From the NCBI GenBank assembly GCA_001600055.1, contig BCIV01000004.1:372001-436000 (forward strand): a DNA stretch of 64,000 nt. The letters run 5' to 3'. Each line of letters opens with the position of its first letter. Positions within the stretch are counted from its first letter, which is position 1. This DNA is from Filobasidium wieringae. Its lineage: Eukaryota > Basidiomycota > Tremellomycetes > Filobasidiales > Filobasidiaceae. The notes under the pieces are model-generated. The model worked only from the letters and a program-made list of their open reading frames with translations. It was not told the DNA's origin and did no database searches. Positions 22,790 through 34,429 of the stretch are shown here, in pieces. The translations under genes and the position numbers were made by a program.

Positions 22790-23850
22790 TACGAGGTGGT
22801 GGTCGTGCTTGTGTTGGTGTTGGTGTTGGTGATGGTGTTGGTGATGGTGTTGGTGATGGTGTTGGTGATGGTGTTGGTGTTGGTGATGTGAGAGAAAGGG
22901 AGTGGTCGCAGAGCAGAAGAGTGGAAGGCTCAGGTCGATGATGGTTGACGATATCGGTGCGTGCGCTTAGGAGAAGCAGATGTCCTGCTGTGCGGAGATC
23001 CCGTGGATCGATATCGACAAGATCGCCGTCCACCGTAAAGTGAGCAGGCAGCCACTGGATCGATAGTCAGGTTGTGAGGGTGCACGATCGAGATCAAGTC
23101 CAGGTCGCAACGGTAACCAGACCACGCAGAGTGAGAAGGTTGAACCAAGGTGGTGCGTCCTTCATGGTTCAAGTCGATGGAGGTAAGGACGAGTCGAGGA
23201 GCACGCTCTCTCCCTGGGCCTGTAGCTGTAGCGGTGGTAGCGGTGTAGTGACGATTCCTTACTGATGCGTCATATCAATATCGGATCCAAATAATAAACA
23301 TCACCACGAGCAGCTACTGACAGTCCACCTAGCTACCTGCTACCTAGTACACCCCAACCTTCACATCGTATAGACTCATCCAACCCAACCATCACCAACG
23401 ACCACCTCGACCACCCGATCTCCCCGATCGCCCAGAAGGATCAACGGGAGACGACACGGCACGTTCTTGCTCCCTTTCCATCTCTCCTCTCGGCGTGAAA
23501 ATCGATAGACGGCCGGTTTGGTATCCTTCCCCAAGGCAGTCTCGTCCCAGAGTACACACACTCGAATTCCGAACCTCGAATCGAATCGAATCGAATTGAA
23601 TCACCGAATCAACGAATCAACGAGTCAGGCCAGGCCAGGTCAGGCCGAGCGCGGTATACGGTCGGATGAGTGCATAACACACTTGCGGTCTTCCTTCCAA
23701 GCGTCTCTCTCCTTTGAACTCGACCGTCCGTTGATTACGACCATAAGGGAAAGTAAAAGGCATTTGGAGAGATAAAGGATCAACCCGTCAATCGACCCAC
23801 CAAGCGACCGAGCGACCGATCGAGCAGGAGGAACGGCAAGTCGAAATAGG
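22790..23850. other. Intergenic CMC4 - checkpoint kinase, repeat-rich
   Basis: About 1.06 kb between divergent genes, with no supported gene. It holds the 22811-22888 microsatellite and, at 23562-23650, imperfect pentamer-like repeats (GAATC/GAATCAAC and GGCCA). ORFs reading Thr-Pro-Ser-Pro here are translations of the microsatellite. Confidence 0.6.
22811..22888. repeat. GGTGTTGGTGAT minisatellite
   Basis: About six copies of a 12-bp unit (GGTGTT alternating with GGTGAT) starting roughly 20 bp upstream of the CMC4 ATG, on the promoter side. Unit boundaries are imperfect at both ends. Confidence 0.85.
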
Positions 23851-26800
23851 ATGAAGGAATTCGATGTAGAGTCCATGGATTTCGCTCCACCCGCATCCCA
23901 TTACCCCCCTTCCCATTCTCATCCACATCCCAATTCCCATTCCCATCATACACATCCCCATTCCCACCCTCAACCGCCTAACGGCAACGGCCTTCCCAAC
24001 CCCAACCCCAACCAGAACACGTACACGTATGCGGGAGCGAGCTGGCAACCTACCCAGACGGAGGAGGAGGAGGGGACTCAGGAGGTCAGTGCGACGTTTA
24101 GGGATCCGAAAGTAAAGTATTGTACGTGGGGTGTTCTTTTTTCGCTCCTTCTCAAGTCCCCGTCCGAGTTCGAGTTCGAGTTCGAGTTCGAGGATGTCGG
24201 TACGGGGGGTACGGAGCTGATCTTTGTCCTTTTGATCGTGATGATGACATACGACAGGGGCCATATTCACCCCCCTCTCCCCTTCCGTACCGGAGATGAA
24301 ACTCTATTGGTCCCCCACCTCTTCCTTTCCCTCCCAAACCCCCACGCACGCTCAAACCTCCACGCACGCCCACGCCCACAGCCACGCCCACGCACACGCC
24401 CAGACGCAGACTCAACAACAACAACCGCTTGGATCCTCAGGACAAGTCCGGATCGGTCGTGGACCCGCGCCAAAGTACAACGACCTGATGCTCGGGGGCA
24501 AGAGGATCAGTAATAGGCATTGCAGGATCTGGAGGTTGGATGATTGGAGTGATGTGGCCGGTCAGGGGGCGGAGGGGTTGAGTGCGGTTGGCCTTGGGAA
24601 TGGCGGTGGCGATGCGAACGGGAACGGAAATGGGAATGGGAACGGACCTGGGACGGGGACGGGGACGCACGGGACGACGAACCCGAACGAACCGATCGTC
24701 ATAATAGAAGACCTAGGTTCGTCCAACGGGACCTGGGTCAACTCTCATCGGATCCGATCCAAAAAGGTCCTGGCGCACGGGGACGAGATCAGTCTCGGTT
24801 CGCTCGGTCCGATCCCTTCCATGTCCCACGACGTCCGATGGATCTACAAGAGCGTGGGGAGACAGGGCGTGGGGGATGAGGAACGCGTGGGGGAGATCTT
24901 TGAGAGGTTCGTCTTCCAGGAAACGCTGGGCAGTGGGGCGTTTGCAGAGGTCAAAAAGGCCGTGGAGATCGCCACCGGGAGGATGGTCGCTATCAAGGTA
25001 CGCACGCTCTCCAGGTCTCATGGCCACACGAGCGCGAGGTGCGAGGTGCGAGGTGCGAGGTGCGAGGTGTTGAACCTGATTCGAATCCCCCTTTGACAGT
25101 GCATAACGAAACATAAATTCGCTCAGAATCCAAAAGTACTGGCTCTCTTTGAAAGGGAGGTCTCCATCTTACAAAACCTCCAACACGTGAGTTTCCCCTT
25201 CCGTCTTGTTCAACGTCCAACCTCACTCACCTCGTGCACTTCATCCCCCCCCCCCTTACCCCCCTGACCCCCCTGACCCCCTCCCTACTTTCATCCTCCT
25301 TGGACGTTCTCGTTACAGCCAAACATCTGTTCGTTCATCGCGGTCGTGACGGACCCACAACATATTTACCTGGTATTGGAATACCTGAACGGGGGGGACT
25401 TGTTGGATTACATATTGGCTAAAGCGAACGATCCTGGTCCTGGGCTTTGTGAGTTTTTCTCGTTTGTCGCTACGAGTGGGGGGTCGTCCATGTTGATCGC
25501 GATCACTGGATTTGCAGCGGAGGATGAGGCGAGGAATATGACTAGACAGATTTGTCAGGGCATGTCGGTGAGTCCGATCGTTCGTTTGGTTACGCTTTAC
25601 GACGGGCTCATGTAGTGCTCTTCTCGATAGTATATCGTGAGGCTTTGATCTCTCCTTATCGTGAACCCCACTCGATACTGACGTAGACCCCGATATGTCC
25701 AGCACTCTATGGGCGTAGCACACCGGGATTTGAAACCGGAGAATATCTTGCTCGATAAAGCTCATTTGACCGATGGGGTACCGACCGTCAAGATTGCGGA
25801 TTTCGGATTGGCAAAGATGGGTAAGGGCGGGTTTCGATGGTAAAGTCATCCCGAGATGAAGAGCTGATCACGGTGCGTTCGTGCGGGTAGTCGTCGAGGG
25901 GACAGGTAAGCGATGATTCCTCCTTGTGCTCATAGTCAAGGCCAGGTCGTTCTTATTCACCCCGATCGTTTGGTAGCTTTGCGATCGATGGTAGGGACGC
26001 CACAATATTTGGCTCCCGAGATCGTCTGTCAGACTGCAGCCAAAGTCGGTTATGGTGAGTGGTACAGAGGATCACGAGATCGTTCGTACCCCGGCCGACG
26101 GTCTGTCTCTCCCGGTAGAATTCGTCGTGGACAGTTGGTCCTTGGGAGTCATCATATACTGTATGCTGACGAACGTGAGTCTCGGCTCGATAGTGGTTCG
26201 GTCACCACGATGGACTCACCCGTTCGACCGTTAGAACATGCCTTTCGACGAAAACCCGGAAGATCCGGTACATGTTCGGATTCGGGCACGGTTGGAACAC
26301 CCCTTTGACGCTTTGTTGTTGCACGATATCGGCGTCAGCGAGGAGGGTGATTACGCATCCACGCTTCGAACGCCAGGCGTTTCCAGCTGAACTGAACGAC
26401 TCACTTTGACTTTGTGTGCGATAGGTATCGATTTCATCACTCGGTTGCTCGAGAGGGACCCGGCGGGACGGATGAGGATCGACGAGGCGTTGGGACACGA
26501 TTGGTTGAGCGATGGCGGGTCGTCTCACTTTTTCGAACGAGATTCTACCGTGGGACTGTCGGATACGCCTCGGATGAACAGTCGGTTCCCCTCGGGAGAC
26601 GATTTCAGTCAACCCATGAATCGATTACGGTTACAGACCCCTGGACAGATGTCTGTGAATAGAAGGAACTTTTTCTCACTCGATAGCAGTCAGGGACAGT
26701 TGGCTGGACAGTCCTCGGTCTTTGCGAACGGTTCATCACCAAACGAGCTCGGGGACGTCTCGTTGTCAAACTCGTTGCCTGATCTGAATCAACAGCAACC

Positions 26801-27575
26801 ACGTTTCGTTTACAGGGAAGATTACTCTGCTTCACAACGTGGTACGCCTCCCCCTGGAGATCCTTTCTGGAACGATCCCGAAGGCTATGATCACGAGCGT
26901 CAGTTCGTGCCCGACACTCAAGCGAAAGAAGAACTCGCATCGTCCGTTCCAGATACTCAAGCCAAGTTGGAACTGTTCGTGCCGGAAACGCAGAATCCAT
27001 CTCAAGCGGAATCGAGCGCTCCTGCGCCCGCTTCCGAACCCATCGTTCTCAACGCGAATGCGAGTGGGGATGAGGATGCCGCTTCGGATGTAAAGGTAGG
27101 AGGAAACGATGTGCAAGTACAGGACGATATGGGCGAGGATATGGAGGTCGATATTGAACTGCAAGGCGTCCGCCGTGATCAGGAGACGATAATGAACAAG
27201 GACTCGAGGGACGATGAGCGGGAAGAGAAACGACAGTCACAAGAAGAAGATCGAACCAGAGCCGTCTCCTCGCCCCTATCATCTGCCCCCTCTTCACCCG
27301 CTCAAGTGATGAAACCATCAAACAGACCGACCTCATCATCAAACCCTCCAGGCCCGGCTCACGAACCCCGACGTCTCCGTACTCAAACTCATCCTGGCAA
27401 ACAACGCCCGGCCGAATCGATGGAAGACTCACCTCGACCTAAAAAGCGCGCGGCCACGATCAGCACGAAGAGTCAGATTCAGGAAGAACCTGGTTCCACC
27501 CGATTGGGTCTGGGCTCGCTGAGATCGGACGTGACGGGCCGAACGAGGAGTTCTGCCAGGTTGAGGAGAAAGTAG
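23851..27575 (+). CDS. FHA-domain checkpoint kinase (Chk2/Rad53/Cds1 type)
   Basis: Effector Ser/Thr kinase of the DNA damage/replication checkpoint. Order: N-terminal His/Pro/Asn-rich segment with TQ motifs ([12 protein letters not shown]); FHA domain ([35 protein letters not shown]), interrupted by a roughly 45-residue Gly/Asn/Thr run; kinase domain with GSGAFAEV glycine loop, [35 protein letters not shown] and [13 protein letters not shown]; and a C-terminal tail with three tandem PDTQ/PETQ repeats plus NPSQ (an SQ/TQ cluster), a basic PRPKKRA candidate nuclear signal and an Arg-rich end. Many short introns, including a 15-nt microexon 25891-25905 coding part of the activation loop. A single FHA domain, N-terminal, matches Chk2/Cds1 rather than two-FHA Rad53. 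Confidence 0.93.
25034..25068. repeat. Heptamer array (GCGAGGT)5 in a kinase-gene intron
   Basis: Five perfect tandem copies of GCGAGGT inside the intron that follows the VAIK codons of the checkpoint kinase gene. Confidence 0.95.
25245..25281 (-). other. Short-loop G-quadruplex motif
   Basis: On the plus strand there are four C runs (11, 6, 6 and 5 nt) separated by exactly three bases; the minus strand therefore carries four G runs with 3-nt loops. It lies in the 132-bp intron 25187-25318 of the checkpoint kinase gene, on the template strand. Confidence 0.8.
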
Positions 27576-28378
27576 AGGTTTGTATGTCCCCCTCTCTTTC
27601 TCGTCTTGCTTTTCGTTTTATCGTCGCGAAGAAGGGGGACGGATTGCAGTGAAGGAAGGAAATGACGAAGGAAGAAGAAGAGGTGTTTTCGACTGTATAA
27701 GATCAAGCCCGATCCACGAGGGACTGTCATTCTCGTGCGGAACGTCCGCAACCTCATCCAACCACCGCCTGTAGCATTCACCCCCCTCCCCCCCTCTGGC
27801 CTTTTTTTCGGATGGCTTTAGATACTAGATACCGCATTGAGAATGAACCGAGATGATACATGACTTATGCATGGAATGGTCCGAATATCCTCCATCAGAT
27901 CCACAATGAATGTGCCGTGTTGCGTGTTGACAAGCAAACCTCTAAACCTCCCCTGTGTGGCCTGTGTGGCTTATCTATGAATCGCGTATCGTTCATATTC
28001 ATAGTCATGTAGTCATCCTCAGACATCCACTCATCCACTCATGAACTCGACGCCGTACCTCGAACCCTCGAACCCCCGAACCCTGGCGTTTCGGATCCGG
28101 TGGAACCGTTCGGTCGGGTGTTTAGTCATCCCAATCACACCAATCACGTGCCTGGGAGGAAATTGGGAAATCGGGAAAGGCGTTGGGTTCCACGCTTAGA
28201 CGAGCGAAGTGGGGGGGCTTGGGTTCGATCGACGTGCGGAAGTATGGACGTTTGAGGGGTGTGGATCCGAGGGTTGAGGGGATCAAGAGTCGCTAGAGTT
28301 GGTTGATGAAGAGGAGTAGGTGAGGAAGTTCAAAGGGGGGTTCATCAAGCCCCATCGGATCCCTCCACTTCCCATAAC

Positions 28379-28448
28379 CTACAGTCTACAGTCTACAGTC
28401 TACAGTCTACAGTCTACAGTCTACAGTCTACAGTCTACAGCCTACAGC
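28379..28448. repeat. Heptamer array (CTACAGT)8 plus two diverged copies
   Basis: Eight perfect tandem CTACAGT units (28379-28434) followed by two CTACAGC units. Non-coding context. Confidence 0.95.
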
Positions 28449-29309
28449 TCACAGTCGATCTTCACCCCAGATCCATGTCGATCAACAATCAACAACCCGA
28501 TAAAATAACCACCGCTCCCTTTCGGACACTTTAGCGCGTGGAACGTCGAACGTGGAATAGAGGTCGGAACTGGAAACTTTAAAGCTTTAAATGGGATATC
28601 GAACCTTGAAGGATCCGAGGGACGATGTTGATGATCTAAATGGTCCAGCCTCCTAGCCTCTGTTCTTCATCAAAAGTCACTCAAAATTCATCCAATCGAC
28701 ACGCCCACGAACGACTTGCAAAGGGAACAGAACGGAACATGACCGAACCGATCGGGTGAATCCGGTCCTTATTCCCTGTTCGAACGCGGTATCGTGCCCG
28801 TGGGGGGGTGTACGGTATCGGAATGTGGAATGTTTTGGGATGTATTCTTACCTCTGAGGCCTCTGAGCACTGCCGGGAGGTCGAAAACAGAAGTGTACAA
28901 TTGGGACGGACGGAAGGAGGTAGTAGTGGGTGGCTTTTTATAGAAGATGGGGAAACTTCCGATTGATTCAGAGCTGGAAGGTGTGGAAGGTGGATGATGA
29001 TTGACGTGATTGATCACTATGATCTATGATTTGATGGTTCTGTTCGTGCCTCGTAGATCAAAAGGGAGAGGGAGATCGTGGTGATGAATTTCCGAAATGA
29101 TACACATGATCGACGATCGAAAGCGGGATGGAAGGGTGGAAGGAAGGATGGCTAGAAAGAAAACAGTCGTGCTCATGTTCCAAGGTAGACCCTTGCTCTA
29201 TTGTTCGAGCTCCGAGTGTACCGAGATGAAGGATACGGACCACGCAATTTGCAATCTAATCCGAGCGTAGTGCAGTGCGATGGTTGGCAGGGATGACAGG
29301 CGGTGCATG

Positions 29310-29342
29310 GTGATGGGTGATGGGTGATGGGTGATGGGTGAT
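29310..29342. repeat. Heptamer array (GTGATGG)4-5
   Basis: Four perfect tandem GTGATGG units and a partial fifth, in non-coding DNA upstream of the bHLH gene. Confidence 0.95.
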
Positions 29343-29824
29343 CGTCACTGCGGCGCGTGGAGATCGGAAGAATAAACCCGGATCGAGTCCCAACTTTATC
29401 TCGCGAGGAGCTGAGAGGGCGAGAGGCACATGAACCCGCATCGTTTCGTTTCTCTCTCAACGTGGCAGCACAGCACAGCATTCCGCATTCCCGTGCTCCC
29501 CCTCCCCCGCTACTCGCCCGCTACTGCCTACCCTCGCTGCTCGCCCACCAACGAGGAATCATCGTGGTTCTCTCGTTTTCCTCGTCTCTTCTCACCCAGC
29601 GTGAGCGTGTACCGACCCTCTACAGCGTGCACACTCTCTCTCTCTGCGCCCTGAACGTCGAGTCGAGTAGGTTCCGTCGGGCAGAACACACCGCACACCG
29701 CACACCGCACCGACCACATTCCACCGCCCATTCCTTCTTCTCCCCTTCATAACCCGAACGAACAAACTCTGACTCTGGATCCGTTCCGAACGCTACACAT
29801 CGCTACACTGTGAGTACCATCCGA

Positions 29825-29851
29825 CCTCTCCTCTCCTCTCCTCTCCTCTCC
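29825..29851. repeat. TCTCC pyrimidine pentamer tract
   Basis: Tandem CTCTC/TCTCC pentamers; the same motif recurs at 30303-30327 in the presumed 5' leader. CT-rich tracts are common near transcription starts in these yeasts. Confidence 0.8.
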
Positions 29852-30372
29852 CTTCCTACCTTTCAACCTTGGGATCGTCAAGAACTCTGTCGCTCGAGAC
29901 TGTCCGTCAACTCGTCCGGCGGTCGGTTCGTCATTCCATCTCGATCGACTGGGAAAACCCGTTCACATCGTGTAATTGAAAACGACCGGGACGTATTTCG
30001 AGATAGTAAAACCAGGGAAAACAACGTCGCACGTCGTACATTCTAGACTATCCTCTCCTAGATCTCCTCGAGTCTATCGGATCACCCGTTCTAGCCTCGT
30101 ATCACCCCTCACCCCTCACCCCTCGCTACCCGCTCATCGATGGTTCACTGACGATCATCCCCCACATACGCTTGTCTTTGCACGAAATTCTTTCTACCCT
30201 GTGCGCTACCGTTACCGTTACGCCCTGCCCCCGCCCTGCACTGTACTTGCGGATCAACTCGACCTGGACGATCGGACGTTGCGTCATTCCTTCCCATTCC
30301 CATCTCCTCTCCTCTCCTCTCCTCTCTTGTCATTCCGCCGGTCGACATACGGAATTCGTTCTGGAATCCGAT

Positions 30373-33300
30373 ATGGGACTGGGGTTATACGCTGATAGGC
30401 CCGATAGGATCGAGAGAGTCAGGCTGGACAAGTGAGTTTGCATTTCGATTTGAAGGATTGGTCGGGTTCTTGATTAGACCAGACTCGACTCGGTTGACCA
30501 TTCCGGAACTAATTCCCCTGTTTGGATTCCTACCATTGCTGTAGGACTCCATCACCACGAACCATTCATTCTCGTTCCCCACTCTCGAACCAATATTCTT
30601 CCCCACGAGGCTCACCGATCCAGATCGATCCTCCCTCACAATCACATTCACCATCACCATCACAAGCACAATCGCAAGCACTATCACAAGCACAACAATC
30701 CCCAACGAAATACCCCAGACCTCATCTCCCGCTTCTCCTCGTCCAACGTCCTTCTCAGGATTCGGGATACACTCACACGCACGTTCAACAACCGATCATC
30801 AAGCAGGAAGAAGACGAGGATCAGGATCAGGATCGGGAGAACATAGGAAAAGGAGCCGGGTTCACTTCTTTTACCGGATTACCACCGTTTAGCGTGTTGG
30901 AAAGACCGGTCGGGTTTAGGTTCCCCGGTGGGTATTCAAACTTGGGTCTTACCGGTTCGACCTCTGTGGGTGGTGAACAGGGTACTCTGATTGGGGACGG
31001 GAACAGCAACGTCAACGCGAACACGAACGTGAACGCGAACGGGTACTCGGGCGATTCGGCAAGATCGCCTTTTGCAGGACCGAGCTTTTCTAATTCGACT
31101 CAACTTCAAGTGGGGGAGACATCGCCTGGATCTCCGAGGAGGTTGGCCAGGCCTAAATCGACCACTAGATCGACCGGTACGACGACCGGCACGACGACCG
31201 CTACGACAGGGACAACGACGGGGACGGGTAGTCCGGGGAAACAATCCCCTGGAAGTTTATTCACACGTACTGAATTGAGGTTCGCCAGTCCCGCTACCTC
31301 GCACTCTCAACCTTCCCCGAAGAACGTACAGATCGTTCCTCCTCCTCGTTCTGGACCGGGATCTTCACCCCCCTCGACCCTCTTCAGACCTAGACCGGAT
31401 TCTAGAGCGTACGGGACGGGTTTGGAGCAGGATAGGATCGGACAGCATCGGAACGTATTCGAGAGGATCCCGTTGAGAGCGAGATCTAGGTCGGGGGAAA
31501 AGGAATTGAATAGATCCGGTTCGACCGTCTCTGGCGGAACGACCGCCGCGGGATCTTCAAGTCGATTCTCTTCCACCAATTCGATCGCTACCATCAGTTC
31601 GTTGGGTGCCAACCGTTCGGATCGATCCCTCTTACATCCCGAACCTGAGCATCAGGGATCGATCGTACATACACCCATCACGAAGAGCCCGATCGGGTCG
31701 CCCTTCGTTTACGCTCGTCCGCAGTTGTTACATTCGAGATCGTTGGGGGATTTGAAGATGGCTGAACCTACCAGTCCCGGTTCGAGGACGAGATCGCCTT
31801 TGGCGGAGAAAGAGCAGCTCGAGCGGGAAGATGAGGAGAAGAGTCCGAGGTCGATCGGATCGAGAGGAGAGAGTCCGGATTTAGAGAGATCACAACGTCA
31901 AGTGGAGGAGGAGCATCATCGGAGGGAAGATCACCTGTCTAGAGTCTTACCGCCTCTCAGGACCAACCCGGAGCCGCCACATCTGGGTTCGGGTCCGACG
32001 TCCTCGGCTCAATCACCACCCATGACTACCACCACTACTACGGTCACTAGTAATACGAGACAGGCGGATTCGGAAGCGGATGAAGCGAGGGATGCGGTAG
32101 GCAAGACGCCTGTCGGGTTCGATTTCGGGGCGAGACGTCATTCGCTCGCGGTCACCGCGTTCACCAGTCCTCACGGGGCTAGCACTAGCCTGCTCAATAG
32201 TAGTCATAGTGGGGCTCCCAATGGGAACGGATCGTCATCTACCAATCAGGAGAACGGGAGGTTCGGTTCGATCGGGCCTTACCAGAACGCTCCGGCGAAC
32301 CCATCGCCCTTGGGACCAGGCGCGAGCCCGATCGGCTCGACGACCCCGACGACAAACACAACAAACGCGTTGGCCACGAGTCTGGGACCTAGACGAGCAA
32401 GCGTGACGCATCTCACTTCCTCTTCGGGCTTGGGACTGGGTAACGTCGTAGGGGGACCAGGATCGTTCAGGAAGAGGAAAGAAAGTCATGATAGAGCTGC
32501 AGGGTATATAGATCACCCTATGCATGAGAACGGTGCGAACGGCGCGTTACCTTCACCTGTCTCTTCATCCATCAACGCACCTCCTCTACCTCTCGGTGGT
32601 CCTTCGTCCTCGAGCAATTCCAGCAGTCATAATCATAACACCAGCACGTCCAGTAGTGGTACCGGGAACGCCAACAGCATCAGTAGCAATAACAACGTTT
32701 TCCAAGTCCCCGCACCACCCGTCTTTTCGAACCCATTCGGCCAGTCATCGTCTTCCGCTTCAACGTCGACGGACCGATCGGAACCTCCTGCGAAACGAAG
32801 AGGATCCGCTTACGATTATCGAATGTCTCACTTGAGCTTGGCTTCCGCTGGATCACCTCCCATCGGTCCCGGTGGAGAGATCGGAGGGAACCTCCCCTGG
32901 TTCAACCCTCACGATCGTCGTGATTCCGCCACCAGCATGTATTCCAACAGGTCCATGGCCAGTTCCATGGGCGGGTATGGAAGTTCGACCACCACTTATT
33001 CGATGATCTCGGACAAGACCGGTGGATACGCGCCTCCACCTTATAGTGAGTGGGAAACGCGATTCGGGCTGGACGGTCGCCGAATACTGATTCCCGTCCT
33101 TTTTTTCCCGCACGAGCAGGTCATGCAGGTGCTTACGCCATGGACTCCATGCAACAACATCCAGCCTCCATGCAAGATCCTCGAGGATCCGCATCCTCCA
33201 TCGCGTCCACTTCTACCGTCGTTCCCAACTCGGGCGACTATATGGATTCCGTCTCCCCCCCCTTGAGCGATGGGATGACACGATACTCTGGACAAGAGAG

Positions 33301-33981
33301 ACAGCTTTCCGTCGGAGGATTGACTGCCAATCAGGCTTTCAACGCTCTCCCACCTGATACCAAGGAAGCTTTGGGCGGGGCGTCTTATTCCCGTTCCCCT
33401 GAACTGAGGGTGTCTCACAAGTTGGCGGAGAGGAAGAGGAGGAAGGAGATGAGGGATCTGTTTGACGAGCTGAGGGATCAGTTGCCTCAGGATAGAGGAA
33501 TGAAGGCTAGTAAATGGGAGATCCTCAGCAAGGGTGAGTCGTCGTCCCCGTTGGGCGGTTCATGTTCAAGGACGTGACTGATGTTCATTCTGCTCTGCCT
33601 TTTCTGATAGCGGTCGACCATATTCAAAGTGTCAAGAGGCACAACGCGGATATGTGCCGAGAGATCGAAGCTCTGCGTCGGGAAGTCGAGACCCTTCGAG
33701 TCAGCGCTGCCGCGGCCGCCGCCGCGAGTGGAGTCGCCTATGGCGTCCCTCCTTCATACCCCGGACCTTTCAACGGGTACATGGCCATGCCTGGATACCC
33801 ACCACCTCCTCCCGGAAGTATGGCCCCTCCTCAAAATGTTCAACAACATCAACATCAGCAACAGCAGCAGCAGCAACAACAACAACAAGGGCAACATCAG
33901 TCTGTTCAGAAACATCATCATCAGCATCAAGCTAATCAGAACGAGAGCCAATCGCTTCATACCCGAGGCCCGTCCTCGTAA
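30373..33981 (+). CDS. bHLH transcription factor
   Basis: Basic helix-loop-helix regulator. Basic region ELRVSHKLAERKRRKEMRD keeps the His-Glu-Arg pattern (H..., E..., R) used by E-box-binding bHLH proteins; helix 1 is DLFDELRDQLP, then a loop and helix 2 running into VDHIQSVKRHNADMCREIEALRREVE, which extends as a short coiled coil (leucine-zipper-like). An intron splits the loop/helix 2. The roughly 900 residues before the domain are Ser/Thr/Pro/Gly/Asn-rich and disordered; the end is Pro-rich, then Gln/His-rich (polyQ about 33841-33930). Start: ATG 30373, whose exon joins (intron about 30432-30544, GTGAGT...TAG) to the Ser/Pro-rich exon; the frame is open further up to an ATG at 30172, so the start is uncertain. 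DNA target and target genes unknown. Confidence 0.88.
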
Positions 33982-34429
33982 ACCTTTGCGTAGCTAGTTC
34001 TCGCAAGTGGTTTTTTCGAGGATCGAGTCATTATATAATTGAATTAGTTACCAGTAGATGGAGATCAGCTTCATGGAGGAAAGAAGAAATGCGACCCGGA
34101 AAAGAAGTGGTAGGGGGGGTTGTCGGTTGTAATGAGACAACGCAGTTTGGTTTCATTTCATGCATTTCTTTGGTCTGTGAAGGAGGGTACTGTGTACTGT
34201 GTAAGCAGTCTGAACCCAGGATTGTACGGATCCTTGAGATGAATTAGCGTGGAGTGCCGTCGTTTGTATTACCGGTTTCCCCGGATTCTGTCGGGTAACG
34301 CGCGGAATTCGATGATTGAATTGTGGGGTAAATGCAGCTGCTTCACCCTTTGAAATAGCAACACACCTTGATATTCGACTCTTGTTCTCTCTTTCAACCC
34401 ACCCTGATCAACTTTAGAAGGTCATCGTC
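33982..34429. other. Intergenic bHLH - TMEM135-like
   Basis: 448 bp with the bHLH 3' end and the promoter of the next gene. No gene seen. Confidence 0.6.

Larger units (their letters stand above)
27576..30372. other. 2.8-kb non-coding interval upstream of the bHLH gene
   Basis: The longest gene-free stretch of the window. It contains two heptamer arrays (28379-28448 and 29310-29342), TCTCC pentamer tracts (29825-29851 and 30303-30327), and several short upstream ORFs (for example at 29357, 29810 and 29976). Nothing on either strand resembles a known protein or RNA gene. The right part is probably a long 5' leader of the bHLH gene, since ATG codons lie upstream of its start. Confidence 0.6.

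Noticed and set aside
22734..23033. ORF encoding Thr-Pro-Ser-Pro repeats
   Set aside because: Purely a translation of the GGTGTTGGTGAT minisatellite; not a gene.
28320..28508. Possible CRISPR-like array or coding repeat at the heptamer run
   Set aside because: Unit is 7 bp with no spacers; a simple tandem repeat, and CRISPR arrays do not occur in fungal nuclear genomes.
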